Shown: positions 1-8,204 of the stretch, in pieces
Numbering within the stretch: the first letter of the stretch is position 1
Layout of the letters: each line of letters starts with the position of its first letter
Origin: Deltaproteobacteria bacterium
GTDB lineage: Bacteria > Myxococcota > Kuafuiibacteriia > Kuafuiibacteriales > Kuafuiibacteriaceae
Direction of reading: 5' to 3'
Assembly: GCA_016703535.1 (NCBI GenBank)
Contig: JADJBV010000002.1
Location: 1,054,001-1,118,000 of the forward strand
DNA: 64,000 nt
Translations under genes and position numbers: made by a program
The notes under the pieces: generated by a model
What the model saw: the letters and a program-made list of their open reading frames with translations, nothing else
What the model was told of the DNA's origin: nothing
Database searches by the model: none

Positions 1-2
1 CC

Positions 3-482
3 TCCATCGGCGGCTCGGCCCTGACCGCCGACCTGCCGGTGCCCAAAGACGCCCTCGGCCAGGCCGGGATCCCGGTGACCTACGTCCCGGCCCGCAACAC
101 CGTCTTCCTTTCGGTGGGCCTGGGGTTGTGTGAGGTGGTGGGCGCTTTTGAGCTCTACTTTGGTGCCAACGCCTTGGATTACTCGGGCTACCCGGACTGC
201 CGCCCCGCCTTCGTCCAAGCCTTCGAAGCCCTGGCCAACGTCGCCACCAAAGCCGCCGCCGAGGGGCGGGGCCACTTCCGAATCCACGCGCCGTTGATGG
301 AGATGAGCAAGGCCCAGATCATCCAGCGCGGGACCGAATTGGGCCTCGACTACGGCCTCACCCACTCCTGCTACGACCCTCCCTCCCGGACCCTCCACTG
401 CGGGCACTGCGACGCCTGCCAGCTGCGGCGACGGGGCTTCCTCGAGGCCGGCATCGCCGACCCGACCCACTACGCGAGCTGA
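3..482 (+). CDS. queC: 7-cyano-7-deazaguanine synthase QueC (5' truncated by window)
   Basis: QueC converts 7-carboxy-7-deazaguanine to preQ0 using ATP and ammonia, in the cytoplasm, as part of queuosine synthesis. The reading frame is open to the left edge and reads SIGGSALTADLPVP at its start, which resembles the internal QueC segment before the variable middle, so the N-terminal ATP-pyrophosphatase loop lies outside the window. The C-terminal zinc site is present: one Cys in HSCYDP followed by CGHCDAC, the four-cysteine pattern of the family. About 159 residues are visible of a usual ~220-230. The stop lies 3 nt before the queD start, which supports an operon. An internal GTG at position 39 is not the true start. 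Confidence 0.93.
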   Translation, partial: SIGGSALTADLPVPKDALGQAGIPVTYVPARNTVFLSVGLGLCEVVGAFELYFGANALDYSGYPDCRPAFVQAFEALANVATKAAAEGRGHFRIHAPLMEMSKAQIIQRGTELGLDYGLTHSCYDPPSRTLHCGHCDACQLRRRGFLEAGIADPTHYAS

Positions 483-485
483 GCC

Positions 486-848
486 ATGAAGGCCGAGATC
501 GTCCGCACCGTCCGCTTCGAGGCCGCCCACCGGTTGCCCCACGTGCCCGAGGGCCACAAGTGCGCCCGGCTGCACGGACACAGCTTCCAGGTCGAGCTGC
601 GGGTCGGCGGTGAGGTCGACCCTCACACCGGCTGGGTCCAGGACTTCGCCGACCTCCAGGCCGCCTTTCAGCCCCTGCACCTCGTCCTGGATCACCACTA
701 CCTGAATGAGGTCCCAGGCCTCGAGAACCCGACCAGCGAGATCTTGGCCCGCTGGATCTGGGAGCGGCTGGTGACGGCCTTACCGGGCCTGATGGAGGTG
801 ACGGTCCACGAGACCTGCACCTCCCGCTGCACCTACCGAGGTCAGTGA
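486..848 (+). CDS. queD: 6-carboxy-5,6,7,8-tetrahydropterin synthase QueD
   Basis: QueD makes 6-carboxytetrahydropterin from 7,8-dihydroneopterin triphosphate, an early step of deazapurine (queuosine) synthesis. The 120-residue protein has the full family pattern: a zinc His in FEAAHRL, the catalytic Cys and two further zinc His in HKCARLHGH, the DFADLQ segment, LDHHYLN, NPTSE and the terminal HETCTSRC with the conserved Glu. Length is typical. It starts at an ATG 3 nt after queC, so the two genes are probably co-transcribed and translationally coupled. No other queuosine genes are visible downstream. Confidence 0.95.
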   Translation: MKAEIVRTVRFEAAHRLPHVPEGHKCARLHGHSFQVELRVGGEVDPHTGWVQDFADLQAAFQPLHLVLDHHYLNEVPGLENPTSEILARWIWERLVTALPGLMEVTVHETCTSRCTYRGQ

Positions 849-902
849 TTCCCTCCAGGAAGTTGCGCTGAAGCGGTTTTGTACGTATTCCGGGAGGTGG
901 CC

Positions 903-1526
903 ATGCGCGAGTGTCTGGGGTGGATCACCAACTGCCCGAACGATCAGGGCTGCCCGCAGAACTGGCTGGAGTTCGCGGTCTCCGAGTTGCCCCGATCGGT
1001 CGAGTGCCACGTCTGCGGCCACCAGGTCGATATGGTGGTCACTGAAGACGAGCTCAACGGCCGACCGGCCTCCAAGCTCGCGGCCTTCCCGGCGGTCCCG
1101 TGCACCGGATTTGTCGCGCCTCCTCGGGCTCCGGCCACCGGCGCCAACGGCTCGGCGATCGGTGGACCTTCACCGGCCCGCGGCATCCCGGCCTCGGCCA
1201 CCGCGGCGCCGCAACGAGCGCCCACGCCGGCTCAGCCGGTGCGCGCCAAAACATGGGTGGTCACCTTGACCAACGGAGAGAAGGTCAAGCTCGACAAAGA
1301 GGCGATGGTCATCGGCCGCAGTCGCACCTGCGACGTGGTCATCCCGTCGGCCAAGATCTCGCGCCAACACGCCAGCCTCAGCCGGGTCGACGGCGAATAT
1401 TACATCGAGGATCTAGGCTCGGCGAACGGCCTGTGGCTCAACGGCGAAAAGGTCACCCGGGCCAAGCTCAACCCTGGCGACAAGTACAGCATCTCCGACG
1501 AGACCTTGTTGTTCGAAGAGCGCTGA
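903..1526 (+). CDS. FHA domain protein with N-terminal cysteine cluster
   Basis: The 207-residue protein has a C-terminal forkhead-associated domain (about residues 125-205) with the phosphothreonine-binding core IGRSRTCDVVIP, SRQHASL and DLGSANGLWLNGE. The N-terminal 50 residues carry scattered cysteines ending in ECHVCGH, which could bind zinc; an Ala/Pro-rich linker joins the two parts. The ATG at 903 was chosen over the upstream TTG at 879 because GGGAGG lies a few bases before it. FHA domains bind proteins phosphorylated by Hanks-type kinases; such a kinase is encoded at 44577-45881, but no link is shown. The stop is 3 nt before the next gene. Partner and pathway are unknown. Confidence 0.85.
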   Translation: MRECLGWITNCPNDQGCPQNWLEFAVSELPRSVECHVCGHQVDMVVTEDELNGRPASKLAAFPAVPCTGFVAPPRAPATGANGSAIGGPSPARGIPASATAAPQRAPTPAQPVRAKTWVVTLTNGEKVKLDKEAMVIGRSRTCDVVIPSAKISRQHASLSRVDGEYYIEDLGSANGLWLNGEKVTRAKLNPGDKYSISDETLLFEER

Positions 1527-1529
1527 GCC

Positions 1530-2072
1530 TTGAGTGGGGTGGGCCAGGAGCAGCGGCGTTACGCGCCGTTCTACTGCGAAGAGAACGTCTGGCACCTGGC
1601 CAAAGAAGGCGTCGGCACCGATCCCAGCTTTGTGGTCTTCATCTCCAACCTGCAGAAGAGTTGTGCCTTGTGGGCCCAGCGGGCCGCGTCGTCGGCCGAC
1701 ATGCCGGTGCTCTGGGACTACCACGTGATCTTGGTGAGCGCGCCCAGCGAAGGCGCCTTGGTTTGGGACCTCGACACGCGCTTGGGCTTCCCGGTGAAGT
1801 TGCGCGACTACCTGGACGGCACCTTCCCGTTCGGTGAGGCCCTTAGGGACACCTTGTTGCCCCGTTTTCGGGTGCTGCCGGCGGCCACCTACCTGGAGCG
1901 CTTCGCCTCGGATCGATCTCACATGCACGAAGGCGACGACTGGCGGGCCCCGCCCCCCGAGTGGCCGACGATCGGTGAAGGCATGAACCTCTTCGACTTC
2001 GTCGACACCGAACGCGAGTTCGAAGGTGTGGTCGGCGGCCTTCCTTGGTTGCGCCGGCTCGAGTGGAAGTGA
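1530..2072 (+). CDS. Protein N-terminal glutamine amidohydrolase (NTAQ1/WDYHV family)
   Basis: NTAQ1 enzymes deamidate an N-terminal glutamine to glutamate, a tertiary destabilising step of the eukaryotic Arg/N-degron pathway. This 180-residue protein has the family hallmarks: YCEENVW with the putative nucleophilic Cys16, the name-giving WDYHV with His65, and WDLDTRLGFP supplying the Asp of the triad. Length is close to the ~200 residues of the human enzyme. The start is uncertain: TTG at 1530 or GTG at 1539. It follows the FHA gene by 3 nt, suggesting an operon. The family assignment rests on the motifs; the role in a bacterium is not established here. Confidence 0.85.
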   Translation: MSGVGQEQRRYAPFYCEENVWHLAKEGVGTDPSFVVFISNLQKSCALWAQRAASSADMPVLWDYHVILVSAPSEGALVWDLDTRLGFPVKLRDYLDGTFPFGEALRDTLLPRFRVLPAATYLERFASDRSHMHEGDDWRAPPPEWPTIGEGMNLFDFVDTEREFEGVVGGLPWLRRLEWK

Positions 2073-2075
2073 CGT

Positions 2076-2732
2076 TCAGCGCCGGTGCATCGCCGGCCGG
2101 GCGCCGATCGCCGCTTTGGCGAAGTTCCGGAAGTGGGCCTTGAGTTCGTTCAAGCTGCGGCCCCTCTCCAGGTGAAAACGCAGCAGATCGGGATCGATCG
2201 GCGCGAGCAAGAAGTCGGCGGTGGTCTCGTACTCCAGCGGCGCCAGCTCGCCGGCGGCCGCGGCCTGGCGCAGGTACAAGGACACGGTCTGGCGTTGCCA
2301 GTGGTGGGCCGGGTGTTCGAAGCGATCGCGCTCCCGCTCGAAGGCGTGGGCCTCCGAGAGCAACATCGCGTTCTTCGAGGTGAAGTCGATCAACGCGTCG
2401 AAGAGGTGATCGAGCCGCAACAACCAGGGGCTGTCGACGGGCAGGTCGAAGCCGGCCAAGACCCGCTGCTGCAGCACCACCGCTTCGCTGTCGAGGAGGG
2501 CGTGGCAGAGGGCGGCCCGATCGGCGAAGCGACGGTAGAGGGTGCCCTTGCCGACCCCAGCCTCGGCGGCGACCTCGTCCATGCACACTTCGGAGATCGG
2601 CTTCTGCGCCATCAGGCGGCGAGTGGCGTCCAAGATCCGGGCCCGGTTGCGGGCGGCGTCGGCCCGTTCTTCGGGGGCGGGCGGGGGTTGACCCAGGACT
2701 GGCAGTCCAAGCTTGCGCCCCTCCTTCGCCAT
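2076..2732 (-). CDS. TetR/AcrR family transcriptional repressor
   Basis: The 218-residue protein has an N-terminal TetR helix-turn-helix (NRARILDATRRLMAQKPISEV, then VAAEAGVGKGTLYRRFADRAAL at about residues 28-75) and a ligand-binding helical C-terminal region typical in size. The ATG at 2732 is chosen because the longer open frame upstream would run through the operator and promoter region. It is divergent from the YceI gene, and three related palindromes (2736-2749, 2811-2824, 2844-2857) lie between them, the usual arrangement for a self-regulating TetR protein that also represses its neighbour. The ligand is unknown. Its stop is 3 nt from the stop of the NTAQ1 gene (convergent). Confidence 0.9.
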   Translation of the reverse strand: MAKEGRKLGLPVLGQPPPAPEERADAARNRARILDATRRLMAQKPISEVCMDEVAAEAGVGKGTLYRRFADRAALCHALLDSEAVVLQQRVLAGFDLPVDSPWLLRLDHLFDALIDFTSKNAMLLSEAHAFERERDRFEHPAHHWQRQTVSLYLRQAAAAGELAPLEYETTADFLLAPIDPDLLRFHLERGRSLNELKAHFRNFAKAAIGARPAMHRR

Positions 2733-2735
2733 AAC

Positions 2736-2749
2736 CGGACGATAGTCCG
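2736..2749. promoter_or_regulatory. TetR operator copy 1 (CGGACGATAGTCCG)
   Basis: A near-perfect palindrome with one mismatch, lying 4 nt upstream of the TetR start codon. It shares 13 of 14 bases with the perfect palindrome at 2811-2824. The position suggests autoregulation of the TetR gene. Confidence 0.75.
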
Positions 2750-2800
2750 CATATCGTGGCCGGACAAGGACCACAATTTCCCCGGTTGCTGAGCGGTCAC

Positions 2801-2830
2801 TTGACATAAACGGACTATAGTCCGTATACC
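2801..2830 (+). promoter_or_regulatory. Sigma70-type promoter of the yceI-like gene with operator in the spacer
   Basis: TTGACA at 2801-2806 is a consensus -35 box. TATACC at 2825-2830 (18-bp spacer), or GTATAC at 2824-2829 (17-bp spacer), is the likely -10. The perfect 14-bp palindrome at 2811-2824 fills the spacer, so a bound TetR dimer would directly exclude RNA polymerase. Confidence 0.8.
2811..2824. promoter_or_regulatory. TetR operator copy 2 (perfect palindrome CGGACTATAGTCCG)
   Basis: Fully self-complementary 14-mer between -35 and -10 of the yceI promoter, 75 bp from copy 1 and 33 bp from copy 3. Confidence 0.82.
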
Positions 2831-2843
2831 GCTGGTTATGAAG

Positions 2844-2857
2844 TGGACTTTGGTCCG
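2844..2857. promoter_or_regulatory. TetR operator copy 3, degenerate (TGGACTTTGGTCCG)
   Basis: Matches the perfect operator at 11 of 14 positions and keeps the GGAC/GTCC arms. It lies in the yceI 5' untranslated region, 33 bp after copy 2 (about three helical turns), where binding would add a downstream block. Confidence 0.6.
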
Positions 2858-2888
2858 CTTCGGCCAAAACCTCAAGGAGACCTACCGC

Positions 2889-3494
2889 ATGATTTTCCGC
2901 ACTTTGACCACCTTCGCCCTCGGGCTTTCGTTGTCCCTCACCGCCGCCTCCGCCTCGGCCCAGAGCACCTGGACCGCTGATCCGACCCACTCGGAGGTCG
3001 GCTTCTCCGTGAAGCACCTGATGGTGTCCAACGTGAAGGGCCAGTTCAAGAAGTACGACGTGAAGGTGGCCCTGGACGAGAAGGACATCACCAAGTCGAC
3101 GCTGGACGTAACCATCGAAGCGGGCTCCATCGACACTGGCCTCGCGGATCGCGACGCCCACCTGAAGAGCCCGGAGTTCTTCAACGTCGAGAAGAACCCC
3201 AACCTGACCTTCAAGTCGACCAAGATCGCCAAGGCCGGCAAAGGTGGCCTCAAGATCACCGGCGACCTGACCATGAACGGCGTGACCAAGAGTGTGGTGC
3301 TCAACGTCGAAGGCCCGACCAGCGAGATCAAGGATCCGTGGGGCAACATCAAGCGCGGTGTCTCGGCCACCACCACCATCAAGCGGACCGACTTCGGCCT
3401 CAACTGGAACAAGGCCCTCGAGGCCGGCGGTGTGGTCGTCAGCGAAGAGGTGAAGATCAGCCTCGAGCTCGAGCTGGTGAAGAAGGCGGCCTGA
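2889..3494 (+). CDS. Periplasmic YceI-family lipid-binding protein
   Basis: YceI proteins are secreted lipocalin-like beta barrels that bind long isoprenoid or fatty-acid chains. The 201-residue precursor has a signal peptide (basic start, hydrophobic core, cleavage after ASASA) and the YceI core: TWTADPTHSEVGFSVKHLM, DVTIEAGSIDTGLADRDAHLKS, FFNVEKNPNLTFKS, GDLTMNGVTK and a DFGLNW segment. The ATG at 2889 is preceded by AAGGAG at 2874-2879; an upstream in-frame ATG at 2838 would add 17 residues before the signal peptide and overlap operator copy 3, so it is rejected. Expression is probably held off by the divergent TetR protein. Confidence 0.92.
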   Translation: MIFRTLTTFALGLSLSLTAASASAQSTWTADPTHSEVGFSVKHLMVSNVKGQFKKYDVKVALDEKDITKSTLDVTIEAGSIDTGLADRDAHLKSPEFFNVEKNPNLTFKSTKIAKAGKGGLKITGDLTMNGVTKSVVLNVEGPTSEIKDPWGNIKRGVSATTTIKRTDFGLNWNKALEAGGVVVSEEVKISLELELVKKAA

Positions 3495-3510
3495 GTTTAG
3501 TTCGACAGGG

Positions 3511-3534
3511 GCACGGTTCGATCCCGGACCGTGC
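3511..3534. terminator. Hairpin between convergent genes (possible bidirectional terminator)
   Basis: GCACGGT (3511-3517) pairs with ACCGTGC (3528-3534) around a 10-nt loop, between the yceI stop and the stop of the convergent TonB receptor. No clear T tract follows on either strand, so termination is plausible but not certain. Confidence 0.45.
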
Positions 3535-6500
3535 TCAGTCGAGATCGACCGACATACTCAAGAAGCCGGCCACGCCGCGGCGGTAGCTGAACACGTCGTG
3601 GACCGTGCCGTCGGCGCTGTTCTCCGTCTGCGTCAACCGCCGCAGCGGGTTGAGCAGGTTCTTCACCTTGAGCCCCACCTTGATCGCGCCGATCCGTTGG
3701 CTGGCGACAATGTCCAAGAGCGGGACCGGCTCTTCGTAGACGTCGGGCTGGCCCACCGCGCCGACCGACTCGATGCGCCGCCCAAAGACGTTGATCTGGG
3801 TGACGATCGAGGTCTCGCTGTCCGGGTTGTCGTAGGCCAGCTGCACGTTGACCGCGTAAGGTGACTGGCCCTGGAGCGCCCGCTCTTTGGAGGTCAGGCT
3901 CAAGCCCTCGTCGCCGATCGAGACCTGGGAGCTCACCAAGGTCAGGTTGGCGGCGATCGTAAAAAACTCGAAGCTCTCACCGATGAAGTCCAAGGACTTG
4001 CGACCTTCGATCTCACCGCCAAAGAGATCGGCCGCGTCCACGTTGATCGGCTTGTAGACGATGTTGGGGCCGCCGTTGACCGACCGTTCGATCGGATCGT
4101 CGAAGTGTTTGTAGAAGACCGCCGCCGAAAACGACTCGCCGGGGTTGGGGTACCACTCCCAACGTAGGTCGGCGTGGGTGATCAAGGCCCGGGTCAGGCC
4201 CGGGTTGCCGCGGTATTCGGTGCCGTCGGTGACGTCGAAGAAGCGGGCCGGTGAAAGCTCCCGGAAGTTGGGCCGGTTGACGGTGCGGCTGAAGGCGGCC
4301 CGCAGCTGCATGTCGGTGATCAGCTGGTAGGTGCCGGAGAGGGCCGGCAAGATGTCGAGTTGTTGGTAGTCGCTCTGGACGTCGGCGGCGTCGGGGGCGG
4401 CGATGGGGCTGCGGGTTGCAAGTTGGATTGCGCCGTGTTCGACCCGGGCGCCGGCCAGGACCTTCAGGTCTTCGGTGATCGCCAGGTCCCCCATCACGAA
4501 GGCGCCGAAGATGCGCTGGTCACCCCGGTAGTTGTCGTCAGGGAGGGTGACCTCTTCCAAGCGGAACAGGTCGGGTTGGATGGTGTCGGCGCTGAAGATC
4601 TCACCGGCGGGGCGGAGCCGCACCTCGTCCCGGGCCGCGGCGGCGCCCGCCAGATCGTAGCGATAACGGCGCGCCGAGACGTCCCGGCCCTTGAGCTCCA
4701 TGGCCAGGCCGCCGCTCAGCTTCGACTCGAGGCCTCCGAAGAGCGAAACCGGGAGGCTGAGTTTGGTGCCCAGGTCGTGGTTGAGGTCGAAGAGATCCGA
4801 ATAAAAACGTTGGTTGCCGGCGGCCAAGGTCGAGAAGACGAAGGTGTTCGGATCACTCGGGGTGGCGTTGTAGACGATCTCCCGGCGGTTCGGCTCGTCT
4901 CGGGTGGCCAAAGAAAACATGTAGCGCCACTCGAGGGCCAGGTTGGAGAGCAGCTGGTGTTCACCCCGGAGTTGAGCGGTGGCCAACATCTGCTCGATCC
5001 ACCACAGGCGAGTGATGTCGGCGATGGTGTCGGTCTCTTCGATCCGGCCCCGAGCTTTGCGGGCCTCGTCTTCGGCGATCCGGTTCATCGTCGTGGTGAG
5101 GCGCAACTTGTGGGCGTCCGAAAGATCCAGGCTGAAGGTGCCGATGGCGCTGAGGGTCGATTGGATCGAGAGCACCTGGAGCGCCAGGTCGTTTTGTGGC
5201 GCCAGGCGCCCGCCTTCACCCACTTGATAGACGGTGCGGCGTTGGTCGTAGCGGCCCCAGTCGTTGCCCCAGTCCAAGGCCAGGTAGGCGCCGGCGTCCT
5301 TGCCCATCAGCTCGAAGCGCCCGCCGGTTTCGGCTGAAAGCCCGACGGGAGGTGGGGTGGTCAGGTCTTTGGTGCCGTAGTCGAGATCGAAGGCCTCGCC
5401 GAAGCGCTCCAGCTCTTCTTCGCTGAAGCCTGGGTTGAAGCGATCGCCGGTGTCCAAGGTGCGACCGTCCGAAGCGTCGGCGACGATGCCCGGGACGGCC
5501 CGAGTGCCGCTGCCGAAGGTCAAGAAGTCCAGGCCGCCGCCCTCGTAGGCGGGGCCTTTTCGGAAGGTGGTGCCGTCCACGTAGCCCATGCTCAGGCCCA
5601 GCGAGAGCACGAAGTCCTCCGGGATCTCGCGGGTCATCAGGTCGATCGTGCCGCCGCCGAACTCGCCAGGGAGCTCGGGGCTGTAGGTCTTGTGGAGCAC
5701 GATGTTGGAGATGACCCCCGCCGGGAACAGATCGAGGGGCACCACCCGGCGTTCCGGATCGGGGCTCGGCAAGGTGGAGCTGTTGAGCAAGGTGGAGGAA
5801 TACCGTTCACCCAAGCCGCGCACGTAGACGAAGCGATCGTCGACCACCGTTACGCCGGTGACTCGGCGGAGTGCACCGGCGGCGTCCGAGTCCCCCGACT
5901 TGGCGATCTGATCGGCGCCCAAGACCTCGGTGACGGTGGCCGCGTCTTGGCGCTCCTTGAGCACGAAGACCGTGCCGCCTTCGAGTTTGGGGGTGGTCAC
6001 CACCATCTCGGCCAACTCCACCGCCTTGGGTTCGAGCCGGACCTCGATCGTCGCCGGTGCGCCGGTCCTTACCTGCACCTTGAGCAACTGGGTGCCGTAG
6101 TTGGGGTGGAGGATGGTCAACTCCCGTTCGCCTTCGGGGAGCTCGAGCAGGAACTGACCTTGAGGGTTGGTGCGAGCGTCAGCTTTGGTCCCACGGACGA
6201 AGATCCGAGCGCCGGCGATCGGGGCTCCGGCGCCTTCGATGATCGAACCTTGGACCTGGCCCACGCCGACGGTCGAGGAGACCGCGGAGCCCAGGGCCAA
6301 GCTGCCGTTCGGCGTCTCGATGTCGATGGTGGGATCGCCGGTTTCGGGGAAGACGATCAAGAGTTCGGTCTCTTGTTCCGCCCAGACCTCGACCGGCGCG
6401 GTGTCGACGCCGGCCCGGCCGATGGGGGTGATCGCGAGCAGGTAACGGCCAGGCGGCAGGCCCAAGACGAAGGAACCTTCGTTGTTGGTCTCAGCGATCT

Positions 6501-6675
6501 GGGAGCGGCCCAAGGTGATCTTGGCGCCGATCAAAGGCCGGCCTTGGGTGTCGAGGACGACGCCGCGGATGGTGCCTTCCGGGGCGGCGGAGGCGGGCGG
6601 GGCCCAAACGAAGATGGTCAGCGCCAAAAGCGCTGCGGCTCCCCGAAGGATCGACGTTCCCAGGCGCTTCGACAA
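3535..6675 (-). CDS. TonB-dependent outer-membrane receptor with two N-terminal carboxypeptidase-regulatory-like domains
   Basis: The 1046-residue precursor has a signal peptide (ALLALTIFVWAPPASAA), then two CarboxypepD-regulatory-like beta domains (GTIRGVVLDTQGRPLIGAKI; GSIIEGAGAPIAGARIFVRG), a plug (VLGADQIAKSGDSDAAGALRRVTGV, VYVRGLGERYSSTLLN) and a long beta barrel. TTG at 6675 is preferred because GGAG precedes it by a few bases; a TTG at 6732 is in frame but would delay the signal peptide. It lies 64 nt downstream of the lipoprotein gene on the same strand, and the two probably act together at the outer membrane. The ligand is unknown; a Pho-box-like site upstream of the pair hints at phosphate starvation. 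The last residue is not aromatic. Confidence 0.88.
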   Translation of the reverse strand: MSKRLGTSILRGAAALLALTIFVWAPPASAAPEGTIRGVVLDTQGRPLIGAKITLGRSQIAETNNEGSFVLGLPPGRYLLAITPIGRAGVDTAPVEVWAEQETELLIVFPETGDPTIDIETPNGSLALGSAVSSTVGVGQVQGSIIEGAGAPIAGARIFVRGTKADARTNPQGQFLLELPEGERELTILHPNYGTQLLKVQVRTGAPATIEVRLEPKAVELAEMVVTTPKLEGGTVFVLKERQDAATVTEVLGADQIAKSGDSDAAGALRRVTGVTVVDDRFVYVRGLGERYSSTLLNSSTLPSPDPERRVVPLDLFPAGVISNIVLHKTYSPELPGEFGGGTIDLMTREIPEDFVLSLGLSMGYVDGTTFRKGPAYEGGGLDFLTFGSGTRAVPGIVADASDGRTLDTGDRFNPGFSEEELERFGEAFDLDYGTKDLTTPPPVGLSAETGGRFELMGKDAGAYLALDWGNDWGRYDQRRTVYQVGEGGRLAPQNDLALQVLSIQSTLSAIGTFSLDLSDAHKLRLTTTMNRIAEDEARKARGRIEETDTIADITRLWWIEQMLATAQLRGEHQLLSNLALEWRYMFSLATRDEPNRREIVYNATPSDPNTFVFSTLAAGNQRFYSDLFDLNHDLGTKLSLPVSLFGGLESKLSGGLAMELKGRDVSARRYRYDLAGAAAARDEVRLRPAGEIFSADTIQPDLFRLEEVTLPDDNYRGDQRIFGAFVMGDLAITEDLKVLAGARVEHGAIQLATRSPIAAPDAADVQSDYQQLDILPALSGTYQLITDMQLRAAFSRTVNRPNFRELSPARFFDVTDGTEYRGNPGLTRALITHADLRWEWYPNPGESFSAAVFYKHFDDPIERSVNGGPNIVYKPINVDAADLFGGEIEGRKSLDFIGESFEFFTIAANLTLVSSQVSIGDEGLSLTSKERALQGQSPYAVNVQLAYDNPDSETSIVTQINVFGRRIESVGAVGQPDVYEEPVPLLDIVASQRIGAIKVGLKVKNLLNPLRRLTQTENSADGTVHDVFSYRRGVAGFLSMSVDLD

Positions 6676-6739
6676 GGTGACTCCAGGCCGTGGCCCTCGC
6701 GGCCCGCCACGGAGACGGGCCGCAAGGTGCAAGGCTCCT

Positions 6740-8128
6740 TCAGTTGGTCGGGAACCCGGTCCAACCGGAGGTCCAGTCGGAGCCCGGGTCCACGCCGCCG
6801 CGGAAGGTGGCCGCGGTGAAGAAGGCGTCGGTCATGGTCGCCGCACCCGAGGCCATCGCCGATCCGGCGGCCGGCAAAAAGGCTGGGGTGGTCTCGCTGG
6901 GCAAGGTCAGGCCGGGCTCCGGCATCTCTTGGTTGCCCATCTGGGTGGTCAACACGAAGTCGCTGACGTCGAAGGGATCCATGCCGCCGGCGGTGTCGGG
7001 CGACTCGTCGAAGGTCGTGTCGCAGCCCGAGAAGATCACGTTGCGGATCACGAGTTGGTTGGGATCCCGCATGGCGTTGGCGAAGGTCTCGTTGCTGTCG
7101 ATGTCGAAGCACTTGTCGAAGTTCATAACCACCGAGTTATAGAGCTTGGCGCCCGTGCCGCGACGGAGCAACCAACCCGGCTGGCTGTCGGCGTTGGCCT
7201 TGGCGCCGATGAAGGTCGCGTGGGAGATGGTCGGCAAGGAGCGGGGCTCGAGGGTGTTGTTGTTTTCGTTGTTGTCGGCTTCGATGCCGGCGTTGGCCTC
7301 GTCGGCGTGCTGTTGGGCCACCACGAACTGAGCCATGCCCTTCCAGCCAAAGGTCCAGTCGAGGCTGTCGTCGCCCGAACCGGTCAAGAGCAAGTGCTTG
7401 ACGTTGACGGTGCCGCCGAAGAACTCGACGCCGTCGTCCGAGGCCCGGTGGACGTGGAGGTACTCGACCTTGGTGGCCGCGCCGACGCCTTGGAAGGCGA
7501 CGCCGTTGTATTCGTCTTCGTCGGTGATCCGGGCGCCGGCAAACTCGACGCGGACGTAGCGGAGTTCGCCGCTGTCGTCGTTGGGGTTGGAGCCGCCGTA
7601 GGTGCCGCTGTTGCCTTCACCTTCGCAGGTCTGGACCGCGTCGCCGCAGTTGACCGGCGCGTTGCCGTTGATGATCAAGCCGCCCCAGTCCCCGCGGGAG
7701 CGGGTGCCGTCGGCCTTGGCCGAGGTGAAGACGATCGGGAGTTCTTTGGTGCCCGCCGCCTGGATCTTGGAGCCACGGCGGATCACCACCGCGGTGCTGC
7801 CGGAACCGTAGACCACGGTGCCGGGGAGGATCTTCAAGGTGGTGTTCGAGCCGGCGTTGGTCCCGATGAAGACGTTGCCGCTGTCGAGCAGGAACTGGCG
7901 ATCCGGCGCCCAGGTCATGTCGGTGGTGTATTCACCGCCGGGGATCCGGCAGGTCGGCGGGGTGGTCGCTTCGTCGCAGCTGACGTTGGCCGGCAAGATG
8001 GTCTGCGACTGGTTGTTGTTATTGTTGTTGTTGTTGTTGTTGTTGTTGGCCGGATCGTCCCCGCCACAAGCGGCGAGACCGAGGGCCGAGACCGAACAAA
8101 CCAAAGAGAGCTTGAGTACACGTCGCAC
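6740..8128 (-). CDS. Outer-membrane lipoprotein, beta-helix-like, partner of the TonB receptor
   Basis: The 462-residue protein starts at GTG 8128, preceded by GGAGG; an in-frame ATG at 8155 lacks such a site. A lipobox (LAAC, Cys about 20) is followed by CGGDDPA, a run of 12 Asn and a repetitive beta-rich region with segments such as RGDWGGLIINGNAPVN and GVEFFGGTVNVKHLL, resembling right-handed parallel beta-helix proteins. Proteins with this GDWGGLIINGNA pattern are, from memory, often found beside TonB receptors, as here. No catalytic residues are recognised. Role inferred: surface or periplasmic partner in substrate capture. Confidence 0.78.
   Translation of the reverse strand: MRRVLKLSLVCSVSALGLAACGGDDPANNNNNNNNNNNNQSQTILPANVSCDEATTPPTCRIPGGEYTTDMTWAPDRQFLLDSGNVFIGTNAGSNTTLKILPGTVVYGSGSTAVVIRRGSKIQAAGTKELPIVFTSAKADGTRSRGDWGGLIINGNAPVNCGDAVQTCEGEGNSGTYGGSNPNDDSGELRYVRVEFAGARITDEDEYNGVAFQGVGAATKVEYLHVHRASDDGVEFFGGTVNVKHLLLTGSGDDSLDWTFGWKGMAQFVVAQQHADEANAGIEADNNENNNTLEPRSLPTISHATFIGAKANADSQPGWLLRRGTGAKLYNSVVMNFDKCFDIDSNETFANAMRDPNQLVIRNVIFSGCDTTFDESPDTAGGMDPFDVSDFVLTTQMGNQEMPEPGLTLPSETTPAFLPAAGSAMASGAATMTDAFFTAATFRGGVDPGSDWTSGWTGFPTN
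8008..8049. repeat. Trinucleotide microsatellite (GTT/ATT)n encoding poly-Asn
   Basis: A run of GTT with one ATT unit encodes about 12 Asn directly after the lipidated N-terminus. Such tracts are prone to slippage in whole codons, so linker length may vary among strains without breaking the frame. Confidence 0.8.
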
Positions 8129-8204
8129 GAGGACCTCCGTTGAAAACGGGGCCATCTAGCCTGCGGAAGGCGCCCAACGCTCACGACATGTTCGGAACGG
8201 TTTT

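Noticed and set aside
2733..3161. N-terminal extension of the TetR gene
   Set aside because: It would cover all three operators and the promoter and run antisense to the yceI gene.
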